The notes: a model not told the origin generated them from the letters alone. A stretch of DNA of 64,000 nt from Legionella cincinnatiensis (GCF_900452415.1 NZ_UGNX01000001.1:1054001-1118000); one strand, 5' to 3'; shown: positions 28,544 to 39,917, counted from the first letter of the stretch. Numbers and translations are program-made.

Positions 28544-28706
28544 AATTTAATAGCTCAACAAGGTACTTGTATCCTAGGTCATTACCATTAGCTTAAGAAA
28601 CTCTTCTCAATCGACGTCCCGCGGTTTGTCTGCGGGATCCAATGCTGGTGAGTGGTTTTTGGAGCCTGCGAAAGTCGTGGGAGGTAGGAATAAAGATAGG
28701 TTCCTT
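28544..28706. other. Intergenic region with a GC-rich hairpin
   Basis: This 163-bp stretch after hslU holds a hairpin, TCCCGC with GCGGGA (about 28617-28637). It lies in GACGTCCCGCGGTTTGTCTG followed by CGGGATCC, a kind of GC-rich intergenic palindrome found widely in AT-rich bacteria. No coding sequence is evident. The T-run of a terminator is missing. Confidence 0.5.
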
Positions 28707-29335
28707 AAGTTAACGTCAGTTATGGTTATGGATAAAGATATAACTATAACGAGTCTCTATCGCGCTCCGTTCGAGCTGAGGAGGCGTTTACGCCGTCTCG
28801 AAGCCTTGATCGGGTTCGAAAGTACCTGCCAAGACTTCGAGACGGCGCTGGTGCGCCTCCTCAGCCCGAACAGGTCGAAGTAATAGCTCGATCTCTTATC
28901 CATAATTGACGTTAAGTTAACGTCAGTTATGGTTATGGATAAAGATATAACTATAACGAGTCTCTATCGCGCTCCGTTCGAGCTGAGGAGGCGTTTACGC
29001 CGTCTCGAAGCCTTGGCATCGGGTTCGAAAGTACCTGCCAAGGCTTCGAGACGGCGCTGGTGCGCCTCCTCAGCCCGAACGGGTCGAAGTAATAGCTCGA
29101 TCTCTTATCCATAATTGACGTTAAGTTAACGTCAGTTATGGTTATGGATAAAGATATAACTATAACGAGTCTCTATCGCGCTCCGTTCGAGCTGAGGAGG
29201 CGTTTACGCCGTCTCGAAGCCTGGCATCGGGTTCGAAAGTACCTGCCAAAGCTTCGAGACGGCGCTGGTGCGCCTCCTCAGCCCGAACGGGTCGAAGTAA
29301 TAACTCGATCTCTTATCCATAATTGACGTTAAGTT
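28707..29335. repeat. Three tandem MITE-like palindromic units with shared 5-bp duplications
   Basis: Three near-identical units of 202-204 bp (28712-28913, 28919-29122, 29128-29330) begin AACGTCAGTTATGG and end TTATCCATAATTGACGTT. The sequence AAGTT occurs left of the first unit, between units and right of the last, at 28707, 28914, 29123 and 29331. Each core has a left arm GGCGTTTACGCC, a right arm GGCGCTGGTGCGCC and an inner stem of the family type. The second unit keeps the longest perfect inner stem; the first and third carry small changes. Frames of 60-85 codons inside are repeat by-products. Confidence 0.92.
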
Positions 29336-29546
29336 GATGGCAATAGGGCTGGGGAGATGCGTGAGCATGGTTGCTAAGCCTTGTATTCTGGATAGTGCAT
29401 TCTGATGTAATCAGAAATAACCTATCTTTCGGAGCTATTGATAATTCTACTAGGCACGATTGTATGTGCTCTGATACTCTAATTCTAGGTTGCAATTTTC
29501 ACTCAATTGTGTCAAATAAAAACTATATGTCTTCAAGGAGAGAAAA

Positions 29547-31435
<1,889 letters not shown>

Positions 31436-31443
<8 letters not shown>

Positions 31444-32215
31444 ATTGGCAAGTTGGAATGTTAATTCACTCAAGGTCAGATTAGAACAAGTAGTATCCTG
31501 GATGGATTCTTCTCATATCGATATCCTTGCGATACAAGAAACAAAATTAATCGATGAGAATTTTCCTAAGGCTGTATTTGTAGAAAAAGGCTATCATGTT
31601 GTCTTTTCTGGACAAAAAACATACAATGGTGTTGCTATCATTAGTCGATATCCTTTTTCAGATATTCTCACTGATATTCCTGATTTGGAGGATCCCCAAC
31701 GACGAATTTTGATAGTAACTGTTGCAGGAATTCGTTTGATCAATTTATATGTTCCCAATGGTTCTGAACTTACTTCTGATAAATATCAATATAAATTGAA
31801 TTGGTTACAAAAAGTTACTTATTTTATTCAACAACAAATGAGTATTTATCCTAAAATCGCTGTGGTTGGTGATTTTAATATTGCTCCTGAAGATCAAGAT
31901 GTGCATGATCCGCTTGAATGGGAAGGGTCTGTATTGGTAAGCCCCGCTGAGCGAAAGGCTTTTGCTCAGCTACTACAACTGGGATTTCATGACAGCTTTA
32001 GAAATTTTATTCAGGAGGAGCTCTCGTTTAGCTGGTGGGATTATCGTGCTGCGTCTTTTAGACGTAATCGCGGTTTGCGTATTGATCATATCTTATTAAG
32101 TAAAGAACTGAATCATTTATGCAGACAATCAGTGATTGATAAGGAACCTAGAAAAGTAGAAAGACCTTCGGATCATGCACCTGTTTGGGTGGCATTGGAG
32201 TTAAATGAGATTTAA
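31436..32215 (+). CDS. xthA: Exonuclease III family AP endonuclease, second copy
   Basis: A 259-residue ExoIII-family nuclease beginning MLKLASWNVNSLKVRLEQV, closer to E. coli XthA-like proteins than its neighbour. Motifs: IQETKLIDENFP, GDFNIAPEDQDVHDP, SWWDYRAASFRRNRGLRIDH and SDHAPVWVAL, with all metal and catalytic residues in place. It starts inside the last codons of the first copy (ATGCTTAA), so the pair is translationally coupled. The two proteins are clearly diverged, so this is not a recent duplication. Confidence 0.93.
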
Positions 32216-32535
32216 CTGTATTTAGTATTGACTTAAGGGTTTTCACGAAAGTGGCAATTTATTTCCCTTTTAGCATTGTCACTCCATTAAAATAAGTCCC
32301 CGCTTTCGCGAGGACGACAACACTATACGTTCAAAGGGGATGTCATTTTTTGAGCGTGGGCTTCGCTAAGTAAATATTAGCTCTAATAAACTACTTATTC
32401 CGAACTTACGTTAACTGAATATCATTGCACCCGCGCATAATTCAATATGCGATGCTTCTGAAGTTAAGAGACGAGCACGGCGTTTCAGGGTATGAGCTGT
32501 GAACGTAACTACAGAACAATACTTTCTGTTTTACT
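32216..32535. other. 320-bp intergenic region with decayed repeats
   Basis: The region lies between convergent xthA and dps. It holds CCCCGCTTTCGCGAGGACGAC (about 32299-32319), whose reverse complement shares CGCGAAAGC and following bases with 57911-57936, a dispersed GC-rich repeat. TTCCGAACTTACGTTAA (about 32398-32414) resembles the end of the MITE-like family (for example 57234-57249). I see no gene. Confidence 0.5.
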
Positions 32536-33033
32536 TCATTTATTTTGTAGTGTTTCAAATAAAAACCAAATTCTTCTTTCTGTTTCGTCTATATATTCTT
32601 CGAGAATACTCGTTGTGGCGCAATCATTTCCTTTATTGCATATTTCATGAGCTTTTCTCATATTTTTTAAAAAAGCTTTATTGTCTTTTAGGAGTTGATG
32701 AAGCATTTCTTCAGCAGACAATATTTCATGAGCATCTTTAATTGTCTGTAATTCTTTGATTTGTCCAATCGATTGGATTGTTTTTTCTCCTAATTTTCGG
32801 ACTCGCTCTGCTAATACATCAACCATTAAAAAAATTTGGTCACTGTGTTCGTCGAGCAAAAGGTGATAATCGCGATAGTGCGGTCCAGTCATGTGCCAAT
32901 GAAAATTTTTTGTTTTAACAAATAAAGCAAAAGTATCTGCAACAAGCGGATTAATTGCTTCGGCGATTTTCCTCCTATCTTTAATATCAAGATCATTTGG
33001 AGTATCCAGTTTATAAACTTCCATTTTTTTCAT
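32536..33033 (-). CDS. dps: Dps-family DNA-protecting ferritin
   Basis: A 165-residue mini-ferritin that forms dodecamers, oxidises and stores iron using hydrogen peroxide, and protects DNA. The ferroxidase residues lie in KTKNFHWHMTGPHYRDYHLL with H45, and in DEHSDQIF with D61 and E62 region, as in other Dps proteins. The N-terminus has a short basic tail. GGAG lies 7 bases before the ATG at 33033. It is a single-gene unit; members are usually induced by oxidative stress or stationary phase. Confidence 0.94.
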   Translation of the reverse strand: MKKMEVYKLDTPNDLDIKDRRKIAEAINPLVADTFALFVKTKNFHWHMTGPHYRDYHLLLDEHSDQIFLMVDVLAERVRKLGEKTIQSIGQIKELQTIKDAHEILSAEEMLHQLLKDNKAFLKNMRKAHEICNKGNDCATTSILEEYIDETERRIWFLFETLQNK

Positions 33034-33283
33034 TTTAAGCTCCTTTCGTTTTAATGAGGTTATCTTAAGAAGTGTAGGACATTATTACGAATAATGAATG
33101 AAATAGCGTACGTCTTATGCTGAAGATGCAAAAATTAAAAGGTTGCACCTGTTAGAACAAAGATCATTATCAGAAAAATTGCTTTAAAGAAGATTTTCTG
33201 CTATTGTTTTGCGTCATTTGTGTCGAGTATGGTGCCTGGCAGTGGATCAGGTGGCGATACTCATAACTATAGAGAGTAGTATT

Positions 33284-33514
33284 ATGAAGGCATCAATTCA
33301 TCCTGAATATAAAAAAGTTAAGGTAATGTGTAGTTGTGGTGAGGAATTTGAAACTCGATCAACATTAGGTAAGGACTTGAACATTGAAGTATGTTCAAAA
33401 TGTCATCCTTTCTATACGGGTAAGCAAAAATTAGTAGATACTGGTGGACGTGTTCAGAAGTTTCGTGATCGTTATAGCCAACGCGCCACATCTAATAAAG
33501 AAGAAAATAAATAA
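33284..33514 (+). CDS. rpmE: 50S ribosomal protein L31
   Basis: A 76-residue ribosomal protein of the zinc-binding (C+) type. The start is [20 protein letters not shown] and the zinc ligands are supplied by CSCGEEF and [20 protein letters not shown]. The in-frame ATG at 33284 fits the family; the frame is open 25 codons upstream but without similarity. AGAGAG lies about 10 bases before the start. A strong terminator follows directly. C+ L31 stores zinc and can be replaced by a C- form when zinc is scarce; no such paralogue is in this window. Confidence 0.97.
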   Translation: MKASIHPEYKKVKVMCSCGEEFETRSTLGKDLNIEVCSKCHPFYTGKQKLVDTGGRVQKFRDRYSQRATSNKEENK

Positions 33515-33545
33515 GGCGCATTATTTTGCGCCTTATTTATTTATA
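33508..33545 (+). terminator. Intrinsic terminator after rpmE
   Basis: AAATAAGGCGCA pairs with TTGCGCCTTATTT around a short T-rich loop, followed by ATTTATACTT. The stop codon lies in the 5-prime arm. The A-rich 5-prime side could also serve the opposite strand. Confidence 0.85.
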
Positions 33546-33785
33546 CTTCACTCGAAGTATAACTTATTGACAGATTGCCGCCTTCGATGTAAATTTTTGT
33601 TGGTTGTTCAGTCTTGATAATTCAATTCTTGTTTAAGTCCATATTATTCTTTAGCTATATCTCTTTAGAATTAGGAGTGACTCAGATGTTTGTGTCTGAG
33701 AGCTTGGGATAAGCGATGAATTGATAATGGTTGTAAGATTCCGAATCTTACTTAAAATTTCATTTTATTTAAGAGAGCAAGTACT

Positions 33786-35009
33786 TTGGATAACGAAGTT
33801 TTGAAACAATGTGCATTGGATTATCACGAATTTCCTACTCCTGGGAAACTCGGTGTTCATGTGACCAAATCAACTGACTCTCAGAGTGATTTATCTTTGG
33901 CTTATACACCCGGTGTCGCAGCCCCTGTAATCGCTATAGCAGAAAATCCTGAGCAAGCTTATCGTTATACCAATAAAGGAAATTTAGTAGCGGTAATGAC
34001 TAATGGCACTGCGGTTCTTGGTTTAGGTGATCTCGGTCCTCTTGCTAGTAAACCCGTTATGGAAGGAAAAGCTGTCTTATTTAAGCGTTTTGCCGGTATT
34101 GATGTATTTGATATAGAAATTGATGCCCACGATCCACAAGCTTTTATTGCTACAGCAAAACGTATTTCACCTACATTTGGCGGGATTAATTTAGAAGATC
34201 TGAAAGCCCCAGAATGCTTCGAAATTGAACAGGCTTTAATGGAGCAATTAAATATCCCAGTTTTCCATGATGATCAACATGGAACTGCTATCGTAGTTGC
34301 TGCAGGTTTGCTCAATGCCCTTGAATTACAACAAAAAAAATTATCTGAAGCACGAATTGTTTGTATAGGAGCCGGTGCTGCGGGAATCGCTTCAATGCGC
34401 TTACTTACTGCCTTGGGCGCTCATAAAGAAAACATGTTGCTTTTGGACACTAAAGGGGTTATTCATTCGGGCCGTGCTGATTTAAATGCTTATAAATTTG
34501 CTTTTTCACGTACTACTGAATGCAGGACCTTAGCTGATGCATTAGTAGATGCAGATGTATTTATCGGTGTGGCAAAGCCAGATTTGTTAGATGCTAGTTT
34601 ATTAAAACGAATGGCACCTAGACCCATTATTTTTGCGTTATCAAACCCAGATCCTGAAATTAGACCTGAAATAGCTCATCGAGTGCGCGATGATATAGTC
34701 ATAGCTACTGGGCGTAGTGACTACCCTAATCAGGTAAACAATGTATTATGTTTTCCATATATTTTTCGTGGTGCATTGGATGTACGCGCTAAATGTATTA
34801 ATCAATCCATGCAAATTGCGGCAGTTGAATCAATCCGCCAATTAGTGCATGAGCCAGTTTCCCAGGTAGTGAAGGATAATTACCCAGGTGTTACGTATTG
34901 GGAGTATGGTCCTAACTATATTCTTCCAAAGCCTATAGATCCTCGTTTGCGAGAGCGAGTTCCAGCTGCTGTAGCCCAAGCTGCAAGAGCAAGTGGCGTA
35001 AGTCAATGA
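33786..35009 (+). CDS. maeB: NAD(P)-dependent malic enzyme, short form
   Basis: This enzyme oxidatively decarboxylates malate to pyruvate. At 407 residues it corresponds to the malic domain plus NAD-binding domain only; the phosphotransacetylase-like C-terminal domain of long MaeB proteins is absent. Visible motifs are SLAYTPGVAAPV, YTNKGNLVAVMTNGTAVLGL, GINLEDLKAPECFEIE (metal ligands), PVFHDDQHGTAIV and the nucleotide loop GAGAAGIAS. The start codon is TTG with AGAG upstream, and the conserved N-terminus fits it. It ends 188 bases before an MFS gene and is probably a separate unit. Confidence 0.93.
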   Translation: MDNEVLKQCALDYHEFPTPGKLGVHVTKSTDSQSDLSLAYTPGVAAPVIAIAENPEQAYRYTNKGNLVAVMTNGTAVLGLGDLGPLASKPVMEGKAVLFKRFAGIDVFDIEIDAHDPQAFIATAKRISPTFGGINLEDLKAPECFEIEQALMEQLNIPVFHDDQHGTAIVVAAGLLNALELQQKKLSEARIVCIGAGAAGIASMRLLTALGAHKENMLLLDTKGVIHSGRADLNAYKFAFSRTTECRTLADALVDADVFIGVAKPDLLDASLLKRMAPRPIIFALSNPDPEIRPEIAHRVRDDIVIATGRSDYPNQVNNVLCFPYIFRGALDVRAKCINQSMQIAAVESIRQLVHEPVSQVVKDNYPGVTYWEYGPNYILPKPIDPRLRERVPAAVAQAARASGVSQ

Positions 35010-35197
35010 GTTGTATGTAATTTAAAATAAAAAGTAGCATCCCATATGCAATAAGGGATCTCTGGGTGTAGAAGTATGCCGTATGAGATGTGCCTGGTTG
35101 TGTCTAGGATAAATAGGTGAATTAAATAAAAGAGTATTTACCGTCTCAGAATTAAGACTGTAGATGCTTTTGCTTAACCAATGTTAAGGAGATAACC

Positions 35198-36496
35198 TTG
35201 CTTTCTGAAAACCGTAGAAATTACGCATTAATTGGATGGCTTATTTGTGGTCTTGGAGCCCTATTTTATAGTTACGAGTATTTGCTGCGGATCGCGCCTA
35301 GTGTGATGGAAACAGCACTGCGTGAGCATTTTAATTTATCTGCTACAGGATTTGGGAATATTTCATCTGTTTATTATTATGCTTATGTGCCTATGCAATT
35401 ACCTGTGGGAATCATGATGGACCGCTACGGTCCTAGGCGATTATTAACTTTTGCATGTTTAATTTGTGTTATTGGAACTTTTTTATTCACAGGAACAACA
35501 GATTTTTGGGTTGCGGCTTCGGGACGATTTTTGGTGGGGTTGGGTTCTGCATTTGCATTTGTTGGTGTATTGAAGCTTGCAACAATCTGGTTGCCCGAAA
35601 ATAAGCTCGCTATGGTTTCAGGACTCACTTCGGCATTAGGAACGGTTGGTGCGATGCTAGGTGATAATTTTTTAGAAATATTTGTTCATAGATTAGGATG
35701 GATCAAGACTCTAAATATGACCGCTTTTTTTGGTATTGTATTAACCTTTATTTTATGGTTAGGTATCCATGATAAAAAAGGTCGTTACAGACAGAGTGGT
35801 ACTGTTTCTTCTTTTAAAAAAGGTATGATTGACTTAGGCATTATTGCGCGTAATAAACAAATATGGGTTAATGGATTATTTGGGTGTTTGGTTTATTTAC
35901 CTACAACAGTTTTTGCTGAGTTGTGGGGAATCCCTTATTTAAGGCATGCTCATGGATTATCTGCGCATGGCGCCGGTTTAGCGAATTCGTTGCTTTTCTT
36001 AGGTTTTACTTTAGGAGCCCCATTGATGGGGTACTTTTCTGATCGCATAGCACGCAGAAAATTACCTATGCTTTTAGGTGCTAGTGTTGCGACTGTATTG
36101 ATGCTGGTTATTCTGTATTTTCCTGGTTTGAACGAGAGTAGCGTACAGATCCTCATGTTTTTATTAGGGTTGTTTTATAGTGCGCAGGCGATTGTATTCG
36201 CAGTTGGACGGGAGTTGAGTCCCGGTGAAGCCGCAGGTACGGCGATGGCCTTGACTAACATGATCGTCATGTTAGGCGGTATGTTATTGCAGCCTTTAGT
36301 AGGATACTTGTTGGATTTTAGTTACTCCTTACGTAGTGGTGCCTCTCTTTCAACGGCATTAGTAGTTGAAAATGTACATAAACTCTATAACATGACTGAC
36401 TATCGTATTGCTTTAGCATTTATACCTATTGGTATGTGTATTGCTGCTTTATTAACGTTCTTTTTAAAGGAAACACACGCTCATGCACCTAAATGA
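35198..36496 (+). CDS. MFS transporter, first of the second tandem pair
   Basis: A 432-residue major facilitator with 12 hydrophobic segments. Motifs: FYSYEYLLRIAPSVM in segment 1, MMDRYGPRRLLTFACL in loop 2-3 and YFSDRIARRKLP in loop 8-9. The TTG start has AAGGAG 8 bases upstream. It overlaps the next MFS gene by 14 bases. It resembles the two MFS proteins at 22.6-25.2 kb in overall pattern (F-x-Y-E in segment 1, G-I-G/G-L-G-S-A-F in segment 4). Substrate unknown; Legionella has large families of such carriers for amino acids and siderophores. Confidence 0.88.
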   Translation: MLSENRRNYALIGWLICGLGALFYSYEYLLRIAPSVMETALREHFNLSATGFGNISSVYYYAYVPMQLPVGIMMDRYGPRRLLTFACLICVIGTFLFTGTTDFWVAASGRFLVGLGSAFAFVGVLKLATIWLPENKLAMVSGLTSALGTVGAMLGDNFLEIFVHRLGWIKTLNMTAFFGIVLTFILWLGIHDKKGRYRQSGTVSSFKKGMIDLGIIARNKQIWVNGLFGCLVYLPTTVFAELWGIPYLRHAHGLSAHGAGLANSLLFLGFTLGAPLMGYFSDRIARRKLPMLLGASVATVLMLVILYFPGLNESSVQILMFLLGLFYSAQAIVFAVGRELSPGEAAGTAMALTNMIVMLGGMLLQPLVGYLLDFSYSLRSGASLSTALVVENVHKLYNMTDYRIALAFIPIGMCIAALLTFFLKETHAHAPK

Positions 36497-37745
36497 AATT
36501 GTTTCAAGAAAACAGCTGTTGTTAGGCCTGTTTATCTGCTTTGTTGGGGCAGTGTTTTATTGTTATGAGTTTATCTTACGCATCATTCCAGGTGTGTTAC
36601 AGACCGAGCTCAGTACCGCTTTAGGGCATATTTCAGCAACTACTTTTGGTCAGATATCTGCCCTTTATTATTTTGCATATTCTCCCATGCAGATGCCTGT
36701 TGGAATGTTAATGGATAGATTTGGCCCAAGACGACTGTTAACGTTTGCTTGTCTTTGTTGTACTGTAGGTTCGTGGATGTTTACCCTTACTTCATCTATG
36801 TTTTTAGTAGGTTCAGGACGTTTTTTAGTGGGCTTTGGCTCTTCTTTTGCTTTTGTTGGTGTGCTTTCCCTTGCGTTACATTGGTTACCTAGACGTTATT
36901 TTTCTTTAGTTGCGGGTTTAATGACCACTCTGGGAATGCTAGGCCTTGTTTATGGTGAAGTAAAAATTACTGAATGGTCTCAAAGTATAGGTTGGGAACA
37001 AGTATTAATCTTGATCGCCATTGTTGGTGCTGGACTGAGCGTACTGATGTTGCTGATTGTTCGTGATGGGCCAGAAGGACATCAGTCGAATAAGCATCCT
37101 TTACCGGAGTTTTTTCGAAATGTGCTTAAAGTACTCGTGGCTCCTGAAGTTTGGATTATCGGCTTTGTTGGTGCTTGCTTGTATACTTCTTTATCGGTGT
37201 TTGGTGAATTATGGGGGAAAACGTATTTGGAACAAGCCCATCATTTAACTAAGGTTGAGGCCGCTAAGACGGTTTCTGCAGTATTTTTGGGTTGGGCAGT
37301 AGGGGCTCCGGTAGCGGGGTATTTATCAGATCGTTCAGGAAAGCGTTTATTGCCATTGGTTTTAGGTGCTATTTTTGCTTTAATTTGTATTAGCCTTGTT
37401 TTGTATTGTCCAGGATTATCTTATTTTAGTCTCAATGTCTTATTATTTTTATATGGCGTGTTTAGTGCTACAGAAATTATCGTCTTTATTATGGCTAAAG
37501 AATGCAGCGGTGCTCAATTATCAGGTACCGTTTTTGCAGCGACTAACATGATAATTTCTCTTGCTGGGGCTGTGTTCCAACCTTTAGTGGGTAAGTTATT
37601 GGATACGTTTGGGGATAGTGGTATCGTCAAGGGAGAACATATTTATACTGTCGTGGATTATCAAGTTGCTTTATCCATATTACCTCTCTCCCTGTTATTG
37701 GTTACTATTCTTGCTTTTTTTATTAAAGATCATCAGGTCATTTAA
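36483..37745 (+). CDS. MFS transporter, second of the second tandem pair
   Basis: A 420-residue major facilitator, closely paralogous to the gene it overlaps: FYCYEFILRIIPGVL, MLMDRFGPRRLLTFACLCC and GYLSDRSGKRLLPL have direct counterparts there. It has 12 hydrophobic segments. AAGGA about 10 bases before the ATG lies inside the upstream gene, so translation is coupled. An intrinsic terminator follows after 32 bases. The two may work as a pair or handle related substrates; neither is known. Confidence 0.88.
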   Translation: MHLNEIVSRKQLLLGLFICFVGAVFYCYEFILRIIPGVLQTELSTALGHISATTFGQISALYYFAYSPMQMPVGMLMDRFGPRRLLTFACLCCTVGSWMFTLTSSMFLVGSGRFLVGFGSSFAFVGVLSLALHWLPRRYFSLVAGLMTTLGMLGLVYGEVKITEWSQSIGWEQVLILIAIVGAGLSVLMLLIVRDGPEGHQSNKHPLPEFFRNVLKVLVAPEVWIIGFVGACLYTSLSVFGELWGKTYLEQAHHLTKVEAAKTVSAVFLGWAVGAPVAGYLSDRSGKRLLPLVLGAIFALICISLVLYCPGLSYFSLNVLLFLYGVFSATEIIVFIMAKECSGAQLSGTVFAATNMIISLAGAVFQPLVGKLLDTFGDSGIVKGEHIYTVVDYQVALSILPLSLLLVTILAFFIKDHQVI

Positions 37746-37777
37746 TTAAAAAGTTATATAACGTGCTGATTCTTGGT

Positions 37778-37803
37778 AAAACGGCCCCATAGGACCGTTT
37801 TTT
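37778..37803 (+). terminator. Intrinsic terminator after the MFS pair
   Basis: AAAACGGCCC pairs with GGACCGTTTT (one mismatch) around CATA and runs into TTTTTT, 32 bases after the stop codon. Confidence 0.85.
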
Positions 37804-37920
37804 GCTAGGAGTTGAATGATCAATAGTGTCATAACGAATTAGAAACCCACAACGTCTTTGTATCCATAAGTCCTATTTTTGAGGGACCATATGCCCAAGA
37901 AAGCCGTATTAGAAACATTC

Positions 37921-38694
37921 TTAGCTTTGGCTTGGTGTTATTGATGGAGCAGGGGGCTCTGCGTTTTCCATTGCTGTTGTTTCTTGTTGGGGAGCGTTTG
38001 GCATATTTTCCATGGTAGCTGATTTTGTGCTCGAAAGAGTGCCCAAGGGTATGTCCTTAACCGGTGATTTAGATAATGATTCCCCAGAAGAATTAGATAA
38101 TGAATTCTCAGGAGAATTAGATAATGGTTTCTCAGTGGAATTAGATAATGATCTCTCTGCAGGGGTAGGTTTTTGCAGATCTTTATAATCTTTTCCGGCA
38201 CGAAGTTGCTCAACAAGGTCTTTATACCCTCCTTCTGGGAATGCCTTGTTAGTTCGGGGATCAATGAGCTCACCATTTTTAGTAAGTGCAATTACATCAT
38301 TTCCCATGGTAACCTTACCCTCTAACCCTTGTTTTGCTACATCTCTGAGAAAGTCCTCTTCAGCTTGGGCATCCTTAAATGCCAGTGTTATCCGACCTTT
38401 CTCTTGGTCTACTTTAAGCTTATTTTCATCTTCATTAAAATCGGGTTTTTGTTTTTTGTATCTTTTAAGCCAGTCATCACAAATTTGGTTAAGATCGTGA
38501 TTTTTGTTAGGATCTTTTTTAACGTCCATATTTTTTGTATTTTGTTCCATCTTCTGGTTTGGGTTTAACATTCCTTGGTTGTTAGCTGCCATATTTGCTT
38601 GATCTTGTTCCATCTTTTTTTGGTTATCTTGTTGTAGTTTCTGTGCCGCTTTTTGGTTTAGTTCTTTTTGTATCTCTTGTTCTGTAGTAGCCAT
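37921..38694 (-). CDS. Hydrophilic unknown protein with octapeptide repeats
   Basis: A 257-residue protein without signal peptide or membrane segment; I do not recognise it. GGAG lies 6 bases before the ATG. Residues 1-60 are Gln/Asn/Lys-rich and probably coiled or disordered (QKAAQKLQQDNQKKMEQDQA). A compact central domain spans about 65-165 (ICDDWLKRYKKQKPDFNEDE, LAFKDAQAEEDFLRDVAKQG). Next come four copies of an 8-residue block with consensus x-E-x-x-L-S-N-S (about 178-212), visible in the DNA as 24-bp repeats at 38062-38160. The C-terminus is rich in Pro, Ser and Glu. Low complexity with a polar C-terminus is compatible with a Dot/Icm substrate, but this is inference only. Confidence 0.6.
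   Translation of the reverse strand: MATTEQEIQKELNQKAAQKLQQDNQKKMEQDQANMAANNQGMLNPNQKMEQNTKNMDVKKDPNKNHDLNQICDDWLKRYKKQKPDFNEDENKLKVDQEKGRITLAFKDAQAEEDFLRDVAKQGLEGKVTMGNDVIALTKNGELIDPRTNKAFPEGGYKDLVEQLRAGKDYKDLQKPTPAERSLSNSTEKPLSNSPENSLSNSSGESLSKSPVKDIPLGTLSSTKSATMENMPNAPQQETTAMENAEPPAPSITPSQS
38062..38160. repeat. 24-bp coding tandem repeats
   Basis: Four imperfect copies built around ATTATCTAATTC encode the repeated L-S-N-S block of the overlapping gene. The variable bases fall between the conserved words. Such arrays can change copy number between strains. Confidence 0.75.
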
Positions 38695-38954
38695 TTATTT
38701 CTCCAAATATTTTGCGTTGGTCAATAGAGTGCAATTTGTTGATAGCACTCAATTAATAATCATATTTAATCATTTTGTCTAAAATGAGTCCAATTCATTG
38801 AATTTATATATGATATAAAATTATTAAATAGCTATTTAATTTCAATAGATTAGTTATAAAAATGGCTTTATTTAATGGCTCAAAAATATGGTTTTATTCT
38901 AAAAAGTTTAAAGTAAGGTGAAAATTGAGGAACGCTTTGCTGGACTAAAGTTGC

Positions 38955-39764
38955 TTAATTAAATATTGCAATTAATTCCTTAACAGGATGCCGCATAGAG
39001 CCCTGACAGTTAATAAAACGAGAGACTGGGAAGCTTTTGATTTCTGCCTTTCTATAGTGATGTCGGGTAAATGCAGTATCATGGTTAGAAAGAATAACGG
39101 GAATGCCTTTTGCTGCTGTTTCTTTAGCGAGCTCAGTCAGCTCAATTTGATCTTCATTAGTGAATAATTTTTGATTGTAGGGTAAATGGGGTGTTTTTTC
39201 TGAAAGTGGCACATAAGGAGGATCACAATAGATTACATCACCACGCTCTGCATACTCAAAAGTCTTTCTAAAATCGTTATGAATAAATTCAGCACATTGA
39301 CTTTTCTGATGGAACAGACGCATTTCTTTGTGTGGAAAATAAGGTTTTGTATAAAGGCCAAAAGGAACGTTATAGATTCCTTTAGAGTTATAGCGACACA
39401 AGCCATTATAACCATGTCGGTTGAGGTAAAGAAAATAAGCTGATTTTTGTGGGGAATAAGGTGAGGCATTAAAATCAGATCTTATCTGATAGTATTTTTC
39501 TTTACGATTGAATTCAGGATTAAAAAAAGATTCACAGTATCGAATAAAGGGATCACCTTGTTGCTGTAATAGGGTAAATAAATGGATTAAATCAAGATTA
39601 CTTTCAGCAAGGAGATAAGAAGAGTAATGGGTATTCATAAAAACAACACCAGAACCGGTGAAAGGCTCAATTAAGCGTTTACCCGGCGGAAGAAGAGGAA
39701 CAATCTTTTCCAAACAGTTGTATTTACTACCTGCCCATTTTAGGAAAGGTCTTATTTTAATCAT
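38955..39764 (-). CDS. dam: Dam-type DNA adenine-N6 methyltransferase
   Basis: A 269-residue methyltransferase of the Dam/D12 class, which methylates adenine, usually in GATC. It starts MIKIRPFLKWAGSKYNCLEK with the SAM-binding motif I EPFTGSGVVFMN. The catalytic motif IV is DPPY (in VIYCDPPYVPLSEKTP). GYNGLCRYNSKGIYNVPFG is the Dam target-recognition segment. An in-frame GTG four codons upstream (39776) is a possible alternative start. No restriction gene or MutHLS gene is adjacent, so it acts as an orphan enzyme in repair, replication timing or gene control. GATC specificity is inferred from similarity. Confidence 0.9.
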   Translation of the reverse strand: MIKIRPFLKWAGSKYNCLEKIVPLLPPGKRLIEPFTGSGVVFMNTHYSSYLLAESNLDLIHLFTLLQQQGDPFIRYCESFFNPEFNRKEKYYQIRSDFNASPYSPQKSAYFLYLNRHGYNGLCRYNSKGIYNVPFGLYTKPYFPHKEMRLFHQKSQCAEFIHNDFRKTFEYAERGDVIYCDPPYVPLSEKTPHLPYNQKLFTNEDQIELTELAKETAAKGIPVILSNHDTAFTRHHYRKAEIKSFPVSRFINCQGSMRHPVKELIAIFN

Positions 39765-39884
39765 TGATATTACCACGATTGATTCAGAAAGAAGTATTGC
39801 TTATTTTTAAGAAAAAAAACAGAATTTTTTTGTATCGGACTGTTTGTATTGGAACGGGCTTCCTTGCACGTTCGGTTAGCGATA

Positions 39885-39911
39885 TAAAAGACATAAAAGA
39901 TATTTTATGTC
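39885..39911 (-). terminator. Intrinsic terminator of the 509-residue protein gene
   Basis: Read on the minus strand, GACATAAAA pairs with TTTTATGTC around a 4-base loop and runs into TTTTATATC. It lies 7 bases past the stop codon of the upstream gene and separates it from dam. Confidence 0.7.
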
Positions 39912-39917
39912 TTATCA

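Noticed and set aside
29008-29030. GGTTCGAAA in the repeat units as a tRNA T-loop
   Set aside because: No acceptor stem, anticodon arm or CCA context; the word belongs to the loop of the palindromic unit.
28626-29326. Frames of 61-85 codons in the three-unit array
   Set aside because: They start at the same GTTATGGATAAAG word of each unit and differ only where units differ by indels; no coding signal.
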